This document shows, one piece after another, positions 33,001 to 42,077 of a DNA stretch of 44,507 nt. Position 1 is the stretch's first letter. Each line of letters opens with the position of its first letter. Made by a program: the position numbers and the translations under genes. Below the pieces are notes generated by a model. The model was not told the DNA's origin. It did no database searches and saw only the letters and a program-made list of their open reading frames with translations. This stretch comes from Acidobacteriota bacterium (lineage in GTDB: Bacteria; Acidobacteriota; UBA6911), in contig JAAYCX010000080.1 in NCBI GenBank assembly GCA_012729555.1, positions 1 to 44,507 of the forward strand, written 5' to 3'.

Positions 33001-33157
33001 CCACGGGGCGACCCCCCCGTCCGACGCCGCCAAAAATTCGGGAATGGACTGAATCCCCTACAGATCCCCCGGCCGGCCGACCGATAAGAGAGGCGGCCGG
33101 TGCCCTTCCGGTCGGTCCGGGAGGGCATGAGCCCCGTGGAGAGGCGCGCATCTTCCC

Positions 33158-34984
33158 ATGAACGAAACGTCCGCCCGTGTAGAACGGATGCGCGATCAGC
33201 AGCTCGATCGCAGCATCCGCGCCATCGCCGTCATCGGAATCTTCGCGCTTCTCAGTTCGCTCGCCCGGTCCCTCGCCACGGGGTGGCACCCGGTGATGGC
33301 GCTGCATGTCGCCCTTTACCTCCTCCTGCTGGTCACCCTGGGTTTCCGCCGGCGGCTCCGGTTCGACTTCAGGGCCGCGGTGGTCGTCCTGAGCTGTTTC
33401 CTGCTGGGGCTCGCGGCGCTGCTCTCCTGGGGCTTCCTCGCCTTCGGGCCGGTCGCCCTCCTATGCGCCTGTATCCTGGCCACCCTCTTCTTCGGCCGGC
33501 GGACCGGGACCGCCACCGCCTTCCTCTGCCTCGTGGTCCTCGCGGCCGTCGCCGTGGGCGTGATGGCGGGGGGGCTGGTCTTCGATCATGACCCCGGGGC
33601 CTTCCCCCGTTCGACCGCCGACTGGATCAACGGGATGATGGCCCTGGCCCTGGCGGGCGGCATCGTGATCGGTGCGCTCGGTGCGGTCAGCCACCAGATG
33701 GAAGATCTCGTGCGCTCCCTGGAGCGGCAGAACGGGACGCTGGCGGAGAATAACCGGCGTCTCGAACAGGAGATGGAGGAGCGCCGGAGGGCCGAGGAAG
33801 AGCGCGGCCGGCTGGAGCGCAGCCTGCAGACGGCGCGCAGGATGGAATCGATCGGGAAGCTCGCGGGCGGGGTCGCGCACGACCTGAACAACACCCTCGG
33901 AAGCATCGTCGGGTACCCGGACCTTCTCCTCGAGGACCTCCCCGCGGACAGCCCGATGCGGGACATCCTCGAAAACATCCGGAAATCGGGGATCAAGGCC
34001 GCGGCGATCGTCAATGACATGGTGACCCTTTCCCGGAACGGGGTCGTCGCCACCGACATCGTCAGCCTCACTGCCGTCGTCGGCGACTATTGCGCCGGCC
34101 CGGAATTCCGGCAGCTGCGGGCCTACCACCCCGGAGTGGAGGTCGACCTGTGCCTGGCCGAAGACCCCCTGTATGTCCGGGGATCCTTCTTTCACCTGTC
34201 CAAGGTGATCATGAACCTGGCGTCGAACGCCGCGGAGGCGATGCCCGACGGCGGGCGCCTCGGCATTCTCACCGAAAAGCGCCGCGTTCCCGAAGCGCCG
34301 GCGGCGGACGGCGGTCCCGGGGCGCGGGAATATGCGCTGCTCCGGGTGGCCGACACGGGGATCGGCATCGCCGAGGAGGACCTGGACCGCATCTATGAGC
34401 CCTTCTATACCAAGAAGACCATGGGACGAAGCGGCACCGGCCTGGGAATGTCGGTGGTGTGGGGATCGGTGCAGGACCACGGCGGCACCATCGAGGTCGA
34501 CAGCGTCGAGGGGAAGGGGACGGTGTTCACCGTGCGCCTCCCCCTCTCGGAGGAAGCGCCTCGGGAGGAAACCCCCGCCGTCGCCGGAGCCGGGGGGGGG
34601 AAGGGGGAGCGGATCCTGGTCGTGGACGACGTCGAGGAGCAGAGGCAGATCGCGTCCAGGATCCTGGGCAGACTGGGCTACTCGGTATGCGCGGTCGGCA
34701 GCGGCGAGGAGGCCCTGCGGTACCTCAGCCGCGCTTCGGCCGACCTGCTGGTTCTCGACATGCACATGGAGCCGGGGATCGACGGGGTGGAGACGCTGCG
34801 ACGGGTCCTCCGGATCCACCCCCGGCAGAAAGCGCTCATCGCCACGGGGTATGCGGACGCCGCCCGGATCGGCGCGGCGCGCAACCTGGGAGCCGGAGGG
34901 TGTCTGCCGAAGCCCTACCTGTACGAACAGATCCGGCTGGCGGTGCGCTCGGAACTGGACAAGCCGTCGACAGCCCGGGGATAA
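33158..34984 (+). CDS. Hybrid sensor histidine kinase / response regulator
   Basis: A 608-residue inner-membrane kinase. Six hydrophobic spans at about 22-190 form a membrane sensor with short loops. A coiled coil (about 190-225) leads to the HisKA box with phosphoacceptor His241 (GGVAHDLNN), then the ATPase domain with N, G1 (DTGIGI) and G2 (GTGLGM) boxes, then a receiver with Asp534 (LLVLDMHM). Signal unknown. Confidence 0.93.
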   Translation: MNETSARVERMRDQQLDRSIRAIAVIGIFALLSSLARSLATGWHPVMALHVALYLLLLVTLGFRRRLRFDFRAAVVVLSCFLLGLAALLSWGFLAFGPVALLCACILATLFFGRRTGTATAFLCLVVLAAVAVGVMAGGLVFDHDPGAFPRSTADWINGMMALALAGGIVIGALGAVSHQMEDLVRSLERQNGTLAENNRRLEQEMEERRRAEEERGRLERSLQTARRMESIGKLAGGVAHDLNNTLGSIVGYPDLLLEDLPADSPMRDILENIRKSGIKAAAIVNDMVTLSRNGVVATDIVSLTAVVGDYCAGPEFRQLRAYHPGVEVDLCLAEDPLYVRGSFFHLSKVIMNLASNAAEAMPDGGRLGILTEKRRVPEAPAADGGPGAREYALLRVADTGIGIAEEDLDRIYEPFYTKKTMGRSGTGLGMSVVWGSVQDHGGTIEVDSVEGKGTVFTVRLPLSEEAPREETPAVAGAGGGKGERILVVDDVEEQRQIASRILGRLGYSVCAVGSGEEALRYLSRASADLLVLDMHMEPGIDGVETLRRVLRIHPRQKALIATGYADAARIGAARNLGAGGCLPKPYLYEQIRLAVRSELDKPSTARG

Positions 34985-35062
34985 TGGCCGGCGTCGGGCG
35001 CCCGCTTCAGCGCAGGAAGCGGAAGCGCCGGCAGGAACGGGGTGACCGTTGAGGGAGGCGGC

Positions 35063-35236
35063 ATGCAATTTTTCCTGAGTCTCTGGATTATCGGATTTCT
35101 CTTCACGCTGGCGGCTTTTCCCATCGGCGGCCGGTTCGCGGTGCGCCTCGGGCTGGGGCTGCTGATCGTTCTCTTCTGGCCCGTCATGCTCGGGATCATG
35201 GCACGCAACGTCTACCTGAAAACCGTCAACGATTAG
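35063..35236 (+). CDS. Small two-span membrane protein
   Basis: A 57-residue protein with two hydrophobic spans (FFLSLWIIGFLFTLAAFP and LGLGLLIVLFWPVMLGIMA). ATG 35063 follows GAGGGAGG with 5 nt; a longer in-frame start lacks a better site. It sits between the two signalling genes; function unknown. Confidence 0.6.
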   Translation: MQFFLSLWIIGFLFTLAAFPIGGRFAVRLGLGLLIVLFWPVMLGIMARNVYLKTVND

Positions 35237-35369
35237 ACTCCCTGCCCGATTCGTGGTGGGTAATTCTACGTACGGGCGGTTGGGCAGAAGTACGCATTGA
35301 TCGGGGCCCCGGTCGGGGGGGAAGATATTCCGAACACTCATCACAGTGCTTCAGGGGGCGGCAAGGGGT

Positions 35370-35825
35370 ATGTATGCTCAGGCGCGATCGTGGCCTCCGG
35401 TGGAGATTCTGCTCGTAGAGGACAATCCCGCGGACGTGGCGCTGACGGAAGAGGCGCTGGAACAGACCCGCGTCCCCAACCGGTTGCACGTGGTATCGGA
35501 CGGGGCGGACGCCCTGGAGTTCCTCCATAAGAAGGGGCCGCATGCCGATGCCCCGCGTCCCGACATCATCTTCCTGGACCTCAACCTCCCGGGAAAGGAC
35601 GGCCGCCGGCTCCTCGGCGAGATCAAGGGGGACGCGGCGCTGGCCGAAATACCGGTCGTGGTGCTCACCACGTCGCAGGACGAGGGGGATATCCTCCAGG
35701 CTTACCGGCTGCATGCCAACTGTTACATTCCCAAGCCGGTCGACTTCGGACAGTTCCTGCGCATCATGTCCACGATCGGGGAATTCTGGCTGGGCGTCGC
35801 CCGGCTGCCGAAGGCCTCGGGATGA
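35370..35825 (+). CDS. Single-domain response regulator
   Basis: A 151-residue receiver-only protein (Rcp1/Spo0F type). Acidic pocket EDNPAD near the start, phospho-Asp70 in DIIFLDLNLPGKDG, a Thr (VVVLTTS) and Lys (YIPKPVD). No output domain is present, so it probably relays phosphate. Its stop overlaps the next kinase gene as ATGA, indicating direct pairing with that kinase. ATG 35370 is preferred over a GTG at 35346. Confidence 0.9.
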   Translation: MYAQARSWPPVEILLVEDNPADVALTEEALEQTRVPNRLHVVSDGADALEFLHKKGPHADAPRPDIIFLDLNLPGKDGRRLLGEIKGDAALAEIPVVVLTTSQDEGDILQAYRLHANCYIPKPVDFGQFLRIMSTIGEFWLGVARLPKASG

Positions 35826-38347
35826 GCAATGACCAAAGACTCCAGGACCCGCTTCGCGTCCTGCTCGTGGAGGACAACGCGGCGGAGGCCCTTCTGCTCC
35901 GGGAGTCGATAGCCGGGGTCCCGAACGCTCCGGAAGTCCTTCACGTGGAACGCCTCGACAGGGCGCTGGATATTCTCGGGAGCACGGCGGTCGATGCGGT
36001 CCTGCTCGACCTGGAACTCCCCGACAGCGAGGGGCTCGGAACCCTCGATCAGGTGTGCGCCGCGGCGGGGCACGTGCCCATCGTCGTCCTGACCGGCCGG
36101 GAGGACGAGGCCTTCGGCCTGGAGGCGGTACGCCGGGGGGCCCAGGACTACGTGCCCAAGGGACAGGCCGCCGCGCGTCAGCTGGTGCAGACGCTTTACC
36201 ACGCCGTCGAGCGCAAGCGGTATGAAACGGCGCTCGCCCGTTCCGCCCAGAAGAACCTCCTGCTGGCGGAGGTCATGGCGGGGGTGGTGGCGCAGACCGA
36301 AGTCGAGGATCTGCTGAAAACCGTCGCGGAAGCGGGACGCCGGCTCTCTTCCGCGCGCATATGCTGTTCGGGCGCGGGGCGTGTCGACGGCCAGTTCCGC
36401 GTCAACGCGATCGCACACGAGGGATCGCACCCCGGGGGGGGAGCGAGACGCGAGTGCCTCAATTGCGGCGTCTGCCTGAAACTGCTGGCACAGGCGGAAG
36501 GGACGCCGGCGTCGTGCAGCGTGTTGCGCGGGCGGACGACCTGGCGGAACGTGGACCCGGTCCGCGGGCGCGAAAGCCAGTATATCGGCGTTCCCCTCAT
36601 CGATTCCCGGGGGCGCATGACGGGCTCCATCATCGTCGGCGACTGCGAGAGCGCCGGGGATTTCACCCCGGAGGACGAGTACCGCATCCGCCAGCTGGCG
36701 GCGATCACCTCCCTGGCCCTGCAGCACATCGAATCGCGCAGGGCGGCGGAGTCCGCCAGCGTCGCCAAGAGCCGGTTTTTGGCCAACATGAGCCACGAAC
36801 TCCGGACCCCCATGAATGCCGTCCTCGGCATGACCGATCTGGCCCTGGCCGAGCCGCTGGACCCGATGGTGCGGGACTGCCTCGAGACGGCCAGGGAGTC
36901 CGCGCTCTCCCTGCTCGACCTGCTGAACGAAATCCTCGACCTTTCGCGCGTCGAGGCGGGGCGCTTCGAGCTGGAGTCCACCCCGTTCAACCTCGACGCG
37001 ACGGTGGAGCAGGTGGTCAAAACGATGCGGGTCCAGGCCCGGGAGAAGGGGCTCGCGCTCGTGTACCACCTGTCGCCGGCGGTGCCCGGACGCCTGGTCG
37101 GGGACCCCCTGCGCCTCCGCCAGGTCCTGATCAACCTGGTCGACAACGCCGTCAAGTTCACCCGCCGGGGGAGGATCGTCATCGAGGCCGGAATCACGGA
37201 GCGCACCCCGGAGGCCCTGGTGCTGGAGTTTTCGGTGTCGGATACGGGGATCGGGATCCCGGAAGAGGACCGGGAGCGCATCTTTTCGGCCTTCACCCAG
37301 GCCGACGCCTCCACCACCCGGGATTACGGCGGTTCCGGGCTGGGCCTGACCATTTCCCGGAGGCTGGTGGAGTTGATGGGCGGGCGGCTGTGGGTGGAGA
37401 GTACGGCGGGGGAGGGGAGCACGTTTCATTTCACCGTGCGCCTCCAGGCCCCCGCCGGCGCTGCGGCCGATGCTCCCCCGGCGCCGCGACCCATCCTTAC
37501 ACCGGCGCCCGGCCGCATCCTGCGCGTGCTGCTGGCCGAGGATACCCCGACCAACCAGAAGCTGGCGGCCTACGTGCTCGAGAAACGGGGGCACGTCGTC
37601 GACCTCGCCCCGGACGGCCGGAGGGCGGTGGAGATGGTCCGCCGCAACGCCTACGACGTGGTGCTGATGGACGTTCAGATGCCGGTGATGGACGGCTTCC
37701 AGGCGACGGCCGAGATCCGGGCGCTGCCCGATCCGGGTAAGGCCTGCCTGCCCATCATCGCGATCACGGCGCACACGCTCAAGGGGGATACGGAGCGCTG
37801 CCTGGCGGCGGGCATGGACGCCTATATCGGAAAGCCGATCCAGGCGGAGTCCCTCATCGACCTGGTCGAATTCCTGGGGGAACCCGGGGATTCCGGCGGG
37901 GGGCACTCCCGGCCGACGGAGGAGGAGATCGCGCCCTCCGGATCGGCCGGCGGCTCCCTCCCGCGTGCCGCGTTCGATCTCGAGGAGGCGGTCGGCCGCT
38001 GTTTCGGAAAATTCGATTTCTTCCTGGATATGGTGGACGGCTTCTTCGAAGAGGCTGATCGGATGGTCGGGTCGATGCGGGAGGCGCTCTCGGCGGGGAA
38101 GACCGATCGGGTGCGCGACGACGCCCACAGGCTGAAAAACACGATCATCTACCTGGGCGCCCACCCGGCGACCGCCGCGATCACGGCGGTGGAGGAGGCG
38201 GCCAGGGGGGAGCGGACCGGTGCACTGGCCGCGGCCCTTGCGGGGCTGGAGGCGCAACTCGACCGGTTGAAGGCGGCCCTTGAGAGATATCGCCGCAGCG
38301 GCGCTCCCCCGGACCGGCCGGAACCATCCCCGGGGGAGCGGCCCTGA
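35822..38347 (+). CDS. Multi-domain phosphorelay kinase (REC-GAF-HK-REC-HPt)
   Basis: An 841-residue cytoplasmic hybrid kinase. Order: receiver with Asp63, GAF-like domain (about 145-300, containing CLNCGVCLKLL, possibly a metal or redox site), HisKA His325 (SHELRTPMNAV), ATPase, second receiver with Asp617 (VVLMDVQMPVMDG) and C-terminal HPt with His769 (AHRLKNTIIYLGA). No membrane spans are seen. It is translationally coupled to the single-domain receiver and forms a complete phosphorelay with it. Confidence 0.93.
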   Translation: MSNDQRLQDPLRVLLVEDNAAEALLLRESIAGVPNAPEVLHVERLDRALDILGSTAVDAVLLDLELPDSEGLGTLDQVCAAAGHVPIVVLTGREDEAFGLEAVRRGAQDYVPKGQAAARQLVQTLYHAVERKRYETALARSAQKNLLLAEVMAGVVAQTEVEDLLKTVAEAGRRLSSARICCSGAGRVDGQFRVNAIAHEGSHPGGGARRECLNCGVCLKLLAQAEGTPASCSVLRGRTTWRNVDPVRGRESQYIGVPLIDSRGRMTGSIIVGDCESAGDFTPEDEYRIRQLAAITSLALQHIESRRAAESASVAKSRFLANMSHELRTPMNAVLGMTDLALAEPLDPMVRDCLETARESALSLLDLLNEILDLSRVEAGRFELESTPFNLDATVEQVVKTMRVQAREKGLALVYHLSPAVPGRLVGDPLRLRQVLINLVDNAVKFTRRGRIVIEAGITERTPEALVLEFSVSDTGIGIPEEDRERIFSAFTQADASTTRDYGGSGLGLTISRRLVELMGGRLWVESTAGEGSTFHFTVRLQAPAGAAADAPPAPRPILTPAPGRILRVLLAEDTPTNQKLAAYVLEKRGHVVDLAPDGRRAVEMVRRNAYDVVLMDVQMPVMDGFQATAEIRALPDPGKACLPIIAITAHTLKGDTERCLAAGMDAYIGKPIQAESLIDLVEFLGEPGDSGGGHSRPTEEEIAPSGSAGGSLPRAAFDLEEAVGRCFGKFDFFLDMVDGFFEEADRMVGSMREALSAGKTDRVRDDAHRLKNTIIYLGAHPATAAITAVEEAARGERTGALAAALAGLEAQLDRLKAALERYRRSGAPPDRPEPSPGERP

Positions 38348-38362
38348 CCCTTCCGGACCCGG

Positions 38363-39034
38363 CTACGGCTTGTGGTAAACCAGCTTTTGTTCCGTCTGGT
38401 TGACCATCATCCCCATCTGATTCGTCGTCTTGATCTTCAGGGTCAGGGTCTTTCCCCCGTCGGAGAGCTCGAATTCCTTCTTGATCTCGTTCCGCGTCGC
38501 GGCGGTCTCCGTGACTTCCTGGATCTTGAGCTTGTTTTTCTTCAGGGACACCTTCGTTTTTTTCTTCCCCTGCTGCTCGGAATTGGGCACCGGCACCATT
38601 TCCACCTTTTCCTCGCCGTCGAGCGGGAAATTTTCGATGATGGGCCTCCCGTTCACGGTATTGGTGACCCTGATCGAGCCCGCGGTCTGTTCGATGACCA
38701 GGGGGGGTGGCTCGGCCGGGGCCTCGGGCGCCTTGCTCTTGGGCCCGGGGAACCCTCCCGGGAATCCGCCGCCCATGCCGCCCATGCCGCCGCCCATGCC
38801 CCCCATGCCGCCGCCCATCCCGCCCATCCCGCCGCCGAAGCCGCCGCCCCCCCGGTCCGCGCTGCCCGGGGCTCCCAGGTTGGCGATGAACTTGGGGGCG
38901 GGATCGCTCTTCTTGCCGTCCAGGATCCATGTCCCCGAAAAGTCTCCCACACCGTCGGCAGCGAACACGCCGAAGGCCAGACAGCAAACCAGGCACAATC
39001 CTACCAGGCAAAACACCATTCTCTTCCGATTCAT
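38363..39034 (-). CDS. Secreted protein with Gly/Met repeat
   Basis: A 223-residue exported protein. A signal peptide (about 1-26, MVFCLVGLCLVCCLAFGVFA), then VGDFSGTWILDGKKSDPAP, a motif of a family common in Acidobacteriota, then a Gly-Met repeat (about 62-93), and a C-terminal domain of beta strands with many Lys. The middle repeat may vary in length. AGAGGTGA precedes the ATG. It is convergent with the phosphorelay kinase. Function unknown. Confidence 0.85.
   Translation of the reverse strand: MNRKRMVFCLVGLCLVCCLAFGVFAADGVGDFSGTWILDGKKSDPAPKFIANLGAPGSADRGGGGFGGGMGGMGGGMGGMGGGMGGMGGGFPGGFPGPKSKAPEAPAEPPPLVIEQTAGSIRVTNTVNGRPIIENFPLDGEEKVEMVPVPNSEQQGKKKTKVSLKKNKLKIQEVTETAATRNEIKKEFELSDGGKTLTLKIKTTNQMGMMVNQTEQKLVYHKP
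38767..38838 (-). repeat. In-frame GGM/GGGM coding repeat
   Basis: Repeats of about 9-15 bp (CCGCCCATG units on the plus strand) encode alternating GGGM and GGM inside the secreted protein. This is a protein repeat, not a CRISPR; slipped-strand length change is possible. Confidence 0.85.
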
Positions 39035-39383
39035 GGTTCACCTCTGTGAAAAAATCGAGCCTATCATAACCCGGTGCCAAACGAATGTCCAAACTTCTAC
39101 TTTGCCCCCATCCTTCGGGTGCGGATCCGGGGATTACCAAACTGTGAAATTATTGCGCTCCGATACATAAATGTAGTTTGAACCCGGAGCCTCCCGGTCC
39201 GCGGCCCGGGATCGTCCGCCCCCGGGGGAGGTCGGAAGGCCGCGGGAGATACGATAATGAATTAAAAAGCATCAGAAGATACAAAACTGTATGAATGAAG
39301 CTTTTCGGGGCCGCGGGGGCGTATCGCTGGCAAACTGCTCATAAAACGCGAGATGCGTCGTTAAAACCGCCCGGGCGCGCCGT
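39035..39383. other. Gene-free region upstream of the sigma-54 promoter
   Basis: 349 bp between the secreted-protein gene and the -24/-12 promoter; with the leader, 450 bp have no gene. It includes a 10-bp-class GC hairpin near 39205-39235 and two AT-rich stretches near 39130-39170 and 39250-39290. NtrC-type sites would be expected here but I could not identify one with confidence. Confidence 0.4.
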
Positions 39384-39399
39384 TGGCATGGGTCTTGCA
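39384..39399 (+). promoter_or_regulatory. Sigma-54 promoter of the porin-amt-PII operon
   Basis: TGGCAT-N5-TTGCA at -24/-12 spacing, 86 bp before the porin ATG. It fits RpoN/NtrC-type nitrogen control of ammonium transport genes. Confidence 0.8.
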
Positions 39400-39422
39400 A
39401 AGGAGGAGTTCGTATCGCGAAA

Positions 39423-39467
39423 CCCCGGAACGAGGTCTCCGGGGAGGCGCCAAGGAAACCTGAGACC
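39423..39467 (+). promoter_or_regulatory. Leader RNA with two competing hairpins
   Basis: CCCCGGA (39423-39429) pairs with TCCGGGG (39438-39444). GGTCTC (39434-39439) pairs with GAGACC (39462-39467), extended by AGG/CCT (39445-39447 with 39459-39461). The two pairings share 39438-39439, so they cannot both form completely. This could be an attenuator or simple leader structure; no known riboswitch class is recognised. Confidence 0.35.
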
Positions 39468-39484
39468 GAAAGGGAGATTCGAGG

Positions 39485-40249
39485 ATGAGAGAGCGGGGAA
39501 TATGGGGCTGGAGGGTGAAGGCGGCGGTGCTGGTGATGGCGGTCGGCGTGGCGGCGGCGGCCGCCGAGGACGGGGGGAAGGTGCTGAGCGCGGCGGTGTC
39601 GGTGGACTACGCGGGCAAGTACGTGTGGCGGGGGCAGCCGGTCAATCCCGAGAGCGTGATGCAGACGAACGTGTCGGGGAGCGCCTACGGGTTCACGGGG
39701 TCGATCTGGTCGAACAACGACCTGACCGACGACCGGCGCGGGGAGTTCAGCGAAGTGGACTATGCCCTCGATTATTCCCGGAGCCTCGGCGAGAAGGTGG
39801 GGTTTTCGGCGGGGGTGATCCATTACCTCTTCCCGAACACCGGTTTCTCCCCGACGACGGAGATATACGGCGGGTTGAGTTTCGACGTACCGCTCGCGCC
39901 GTCGATCAAGTGGTACCGCGATGTGAACGAGGTGGACGGCAGCTATATCCAGATCGGCGCCGGGCACAGCTTTGAGGGAGTGGCCGAGTGGGCGAACGGA
40001 TGCTCGATGGGTGTGAGCCTCGGCGCGAGCGTCGGGATCGGGGGAGCGGGGTACAACGCGGGATACTTCGGGGTCGAGGAGACGCGGATGAACGATTTCA
40101 CGATGAAGGTAGGCGTGCCGCTGGATCTGAAACACGTGACGCTGACGCCGAGCTTCAACTTCTCGACGATGATCGACGACGGGATCGGGGACGGGATGAC
40201 GGACCGGAGCAATGCGTGGTTCGGCATCGGTATCTCGAAGAGTTTTTAG
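39485..40249 (+). CDS. TorF-family putative porin
   Basis: A 254-residue outer-membrane beta-barrel. Signal peptide to about 27 (VLVMAVGVAAAAAEDGG), then Gcw_chp/TorF-type strands (VSVDYAGKYVWRGQP, DYALDYSRSLGEKVGF, FDVPLAPSIKWYRDVNEVDGSYIQIG), ending in Phe (ISKSF). These porins occur beside Amt genes and may let ammonium or other small cations through the outer membrane. It is the first gene after the sigma-54 promoter, 24 bp before amt. Confidence 0.88.
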   Translation: MRERGIWGWRVKAAVLVMAVGVAAAAAEDGGKVLSAAVSVDYAGKYVWRGQPVNPESVMQTNVSGSAYGFTGSIWSNNDLTDDRRGEFSEVDYALDYSRSLGEKVGFSAGVIHYLFPNTGFSPTTEIYGGLSFDVPLAPSIKWYRDVNEVDGSYIQIGAGHSFEGVAEWANGCSMGVSLGASVGIGGAGYNAGYFGVEETRMNDFTMKVGVPLDLKHVTLTPSFNFSTMIDDGIGDGMTDRSNAWFGIGISKSF

Positions 40250-40273
40250 GTTGAAACCGGGAAAGGAAACGGG

Positions 40274-41638
40274 GTGGTGAAGACCATGGAGACGGCAGGG
40301 AAGGTGCGGGGCTGCCTGAGGGTGGCCGGATGGGTGACGGTGTTTGCGGCCGCGGCCGCGGCCGCGGACGCGGGGACGGAAGCGGCGGCGGTGAAGGAGG
40401 AACTCCAGACGAACCTGAATATCGTGTGGACGTGCCTGGCGGCGTTCCTGGTGTTTTTCATGCAGGCAGGTTTCGCGCTGGTGGAGACGGGGTTCACGCG
40501 GGCCAAAAACGCGGTGAACATCCTGATGAAGAACCTGATGGATTTCTCGGTGGGAAGCCTGGCGTTCTTCCTGGTGGGGTTCGGCCTGATGTTCGGGGCG
40601 ACCAACGGTCTGTTCGGGACGACGCTGTTCGGCCTCAAGGGCGTGGAGATGGGGACGCCGTGGGAATGGACGTTTCTGATCTTCCAGACGGTGTTCGCGG
40701 CCACCGCGGCCACGATCGTGTCGGGGGCTATGGCCGAGCGGACGAAGTTCGGGTCCTACCTGGTCTACAGCGCCGTGATCACGCTGGTGATCTACCCGGT
40801 GTTCGGCTCGTGGGCGTGGGGGAACCTGCTGCTGACGGACAATGACAGCTGGCTGGCGGCGAGGGGGTTCCACGATTTCGCGGGATCGACGGTGGTGCAC
40901 TCGGTCGGGGGGTGGCTGGCGCTGGCCGGCGCGATCGTGCTGGGCCCGAGGCTGGGAAAGTATACGAAGGAAGGGAAGCCGAACGCGATTTTGGGGCACA
41001 GCATGCCGCTGGCCACCCTGGGAGTCTTCATCCTCTGGTTCGGGTGGTTCGGGTTCAACCCCGGGAGCACGACGGCGGGGAACGGGTCGATCGGGTACAT
41101 CGCGGTGACGACCAACCTGGCGGCGGCGGCGGGGACGGTCATGGCCCTGATCACGTCGTGGACGGTGCTCCGGAAGCCCGACATCTCGATGACGCTCAAC
41201 GGGGCGCTGGCGGGGCTGGTGGCGATCACGGCACCGTGCGACGGCGTGTCTCCGATGGGGGCGATCGCGATCGGGGCGATGGCGGGGGTCCTGGTGGTGT
41301 TGAGCGTGATGCTGCTCGATTACGTGCTGAAGGTGGACGACCCGGTGGGCGCGGTGAGCGTGCACGCGGTGAACGGGCTGTGGGGCACGCTCTCCTTCGG
41401 GCTCTTTTCGACGACGAGCGGGCTGTTCTACGGGCACGGCTTCAAACAGCTGGGGGTCCAGCTGCTGGGCGCGGGCACGGCGTTCGTGTGGGCGTTCGGG
41501 CTGGGGCTGGTCCTGTTCCTCGCGCTCAAGAAGACGGTCGGGCTGCGGGTGAGCGCCGAGGAGGAGATCAAGGGCCTGGATATCGAGGAGCACGGCAACG
41601 AGGCGTATGCGGGGTTCCAGGTGTTCATGACGGAGTAG
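40274..41638 (+). CDS. amt: Ammonium transporter Amt
   Basis: A 454-residue ammonium/ammonia channel with an N-terminal signal-like helix (about 14-33) and eleven spans. The twin-His pore motif is represented by HDFAGSTVVHSVGG and the late SVHAVNGLWGTL, and the Amt signature is seen in AMAERTKFGSYLVYSA. Translation starts at GTG with AAGGAAA upstream. It is followed by two P-II genes, the normal arrangement for Amt-GlnK control. Confidence 0.97.
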   Translation: MVKTMETAGKVRGCLRVAGWVTVFAAAAAAADAGTEAAAVKEELQTNLNIVWTCLAAFLVFFMQAGFALVETGFTRAKNAVNILMKNLMDFSVGSLAFFLVGFGLMFGATNGLFGTTLFGLKGVEMGTPWEWTFLIFQTVFAATAATIVSGAMAERTKFGSYLVYSAVITLVIYPVFGSWAWGNLLLTDNDSWLAARGFHDFAGSTVVHSVGGWLALAGAIVLGPRLGKYTKEGKPNAILGHSMPLATLGVFILWFGWFGFNPGSTTAGNGSIGYIAVTTNLAAAAGTVMALITSWTVLRKPDISMTLNGALAGLVAITAPCDGVSPMGAIAIGAMAGVLVVLSVMLLDYVLKVDDPVGAVSVHAVNGLWGTLSFGLFSTTSGLFYGHGFKQLGVQLLGAGTAFVWAFGLGLVLFLALKKTVGLRVSAEEEIKGLDIEEHGNEAYAGFQVFMTE

Positions 41639-41692
41639 GCGGGGTCCGCCGGGGCGCCGGGTGAATCGAAGGGAAATCAAGGAGAGGGAATC

Positions 41693-42034
41693 ATGAAACT
41701 GATCGTAGCGTACATACAGCCGCACAAGCTCAGCGACGTGAAGAAGTCGCTGTACAAGGCGGAAGTGTTCAAGATGTCGGTGACGAACTCGCTCGGGTGC
41801 GGGCAGCAGAAGGGGTACCACGAATCGTACCGCGGGGTGGACGTGGAGGTGAACCTCCTGAAGAAGGTGCGGCTGGAGATCGCGGTGAACGACGATTTCA
41901 CGGAGAAGACGGTCGGGGCCATCGTCGAAGGCGCCAAGTCGGGGCAGATCGGGGACGGGAAGATCTTCATCCTGGACCTGCCCGACTGCATCCGCATCCG
42001 GACCGGGGAACGGGGGAGTGACGCCATCGGCTAG
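41693..42034 (+). CDS. glnK: P-II regulatory protein lacking Tyr51
   Basis: A 113-residue P-II protein with normal fold and C-terminal [23 protein letters not shown]. The T-loop has Val at position 51 ([13 protein letters not shown]) where GlnB/GlnK carry the uridylylated Tyr51. The start of the T-loop is also altered ([12 protein letters not shown]). It may bind Amt and 2-oxoglutarate/ATP without uridylylation control. It directly follows amt with an AAGGAGAGG site. Confidence 0.93.
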   Translation: MKLIVAYIQPHKLSDVKKSLYKAEVFKMSVTNSLGCGQQKGYHESYRGVDVEVNLLKKVRLEIAVNDDFTEKTVGAIVEGAKSGQIGDGKIFILDLPDCIRIRTGERGSDAIG

Positions 42035-42077
42035 GGAGCGGGGTCCTTTCCCCGAAAGCAGAAAGGGAGGAATCGAC

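Noticed and set aside
38767-38838. CRISPR-like regular short repeats
   Set aside because: Units are only 9-15 bp, in frame, and encode the GGM/GGGM repeat; there are no spacers of uniform length.
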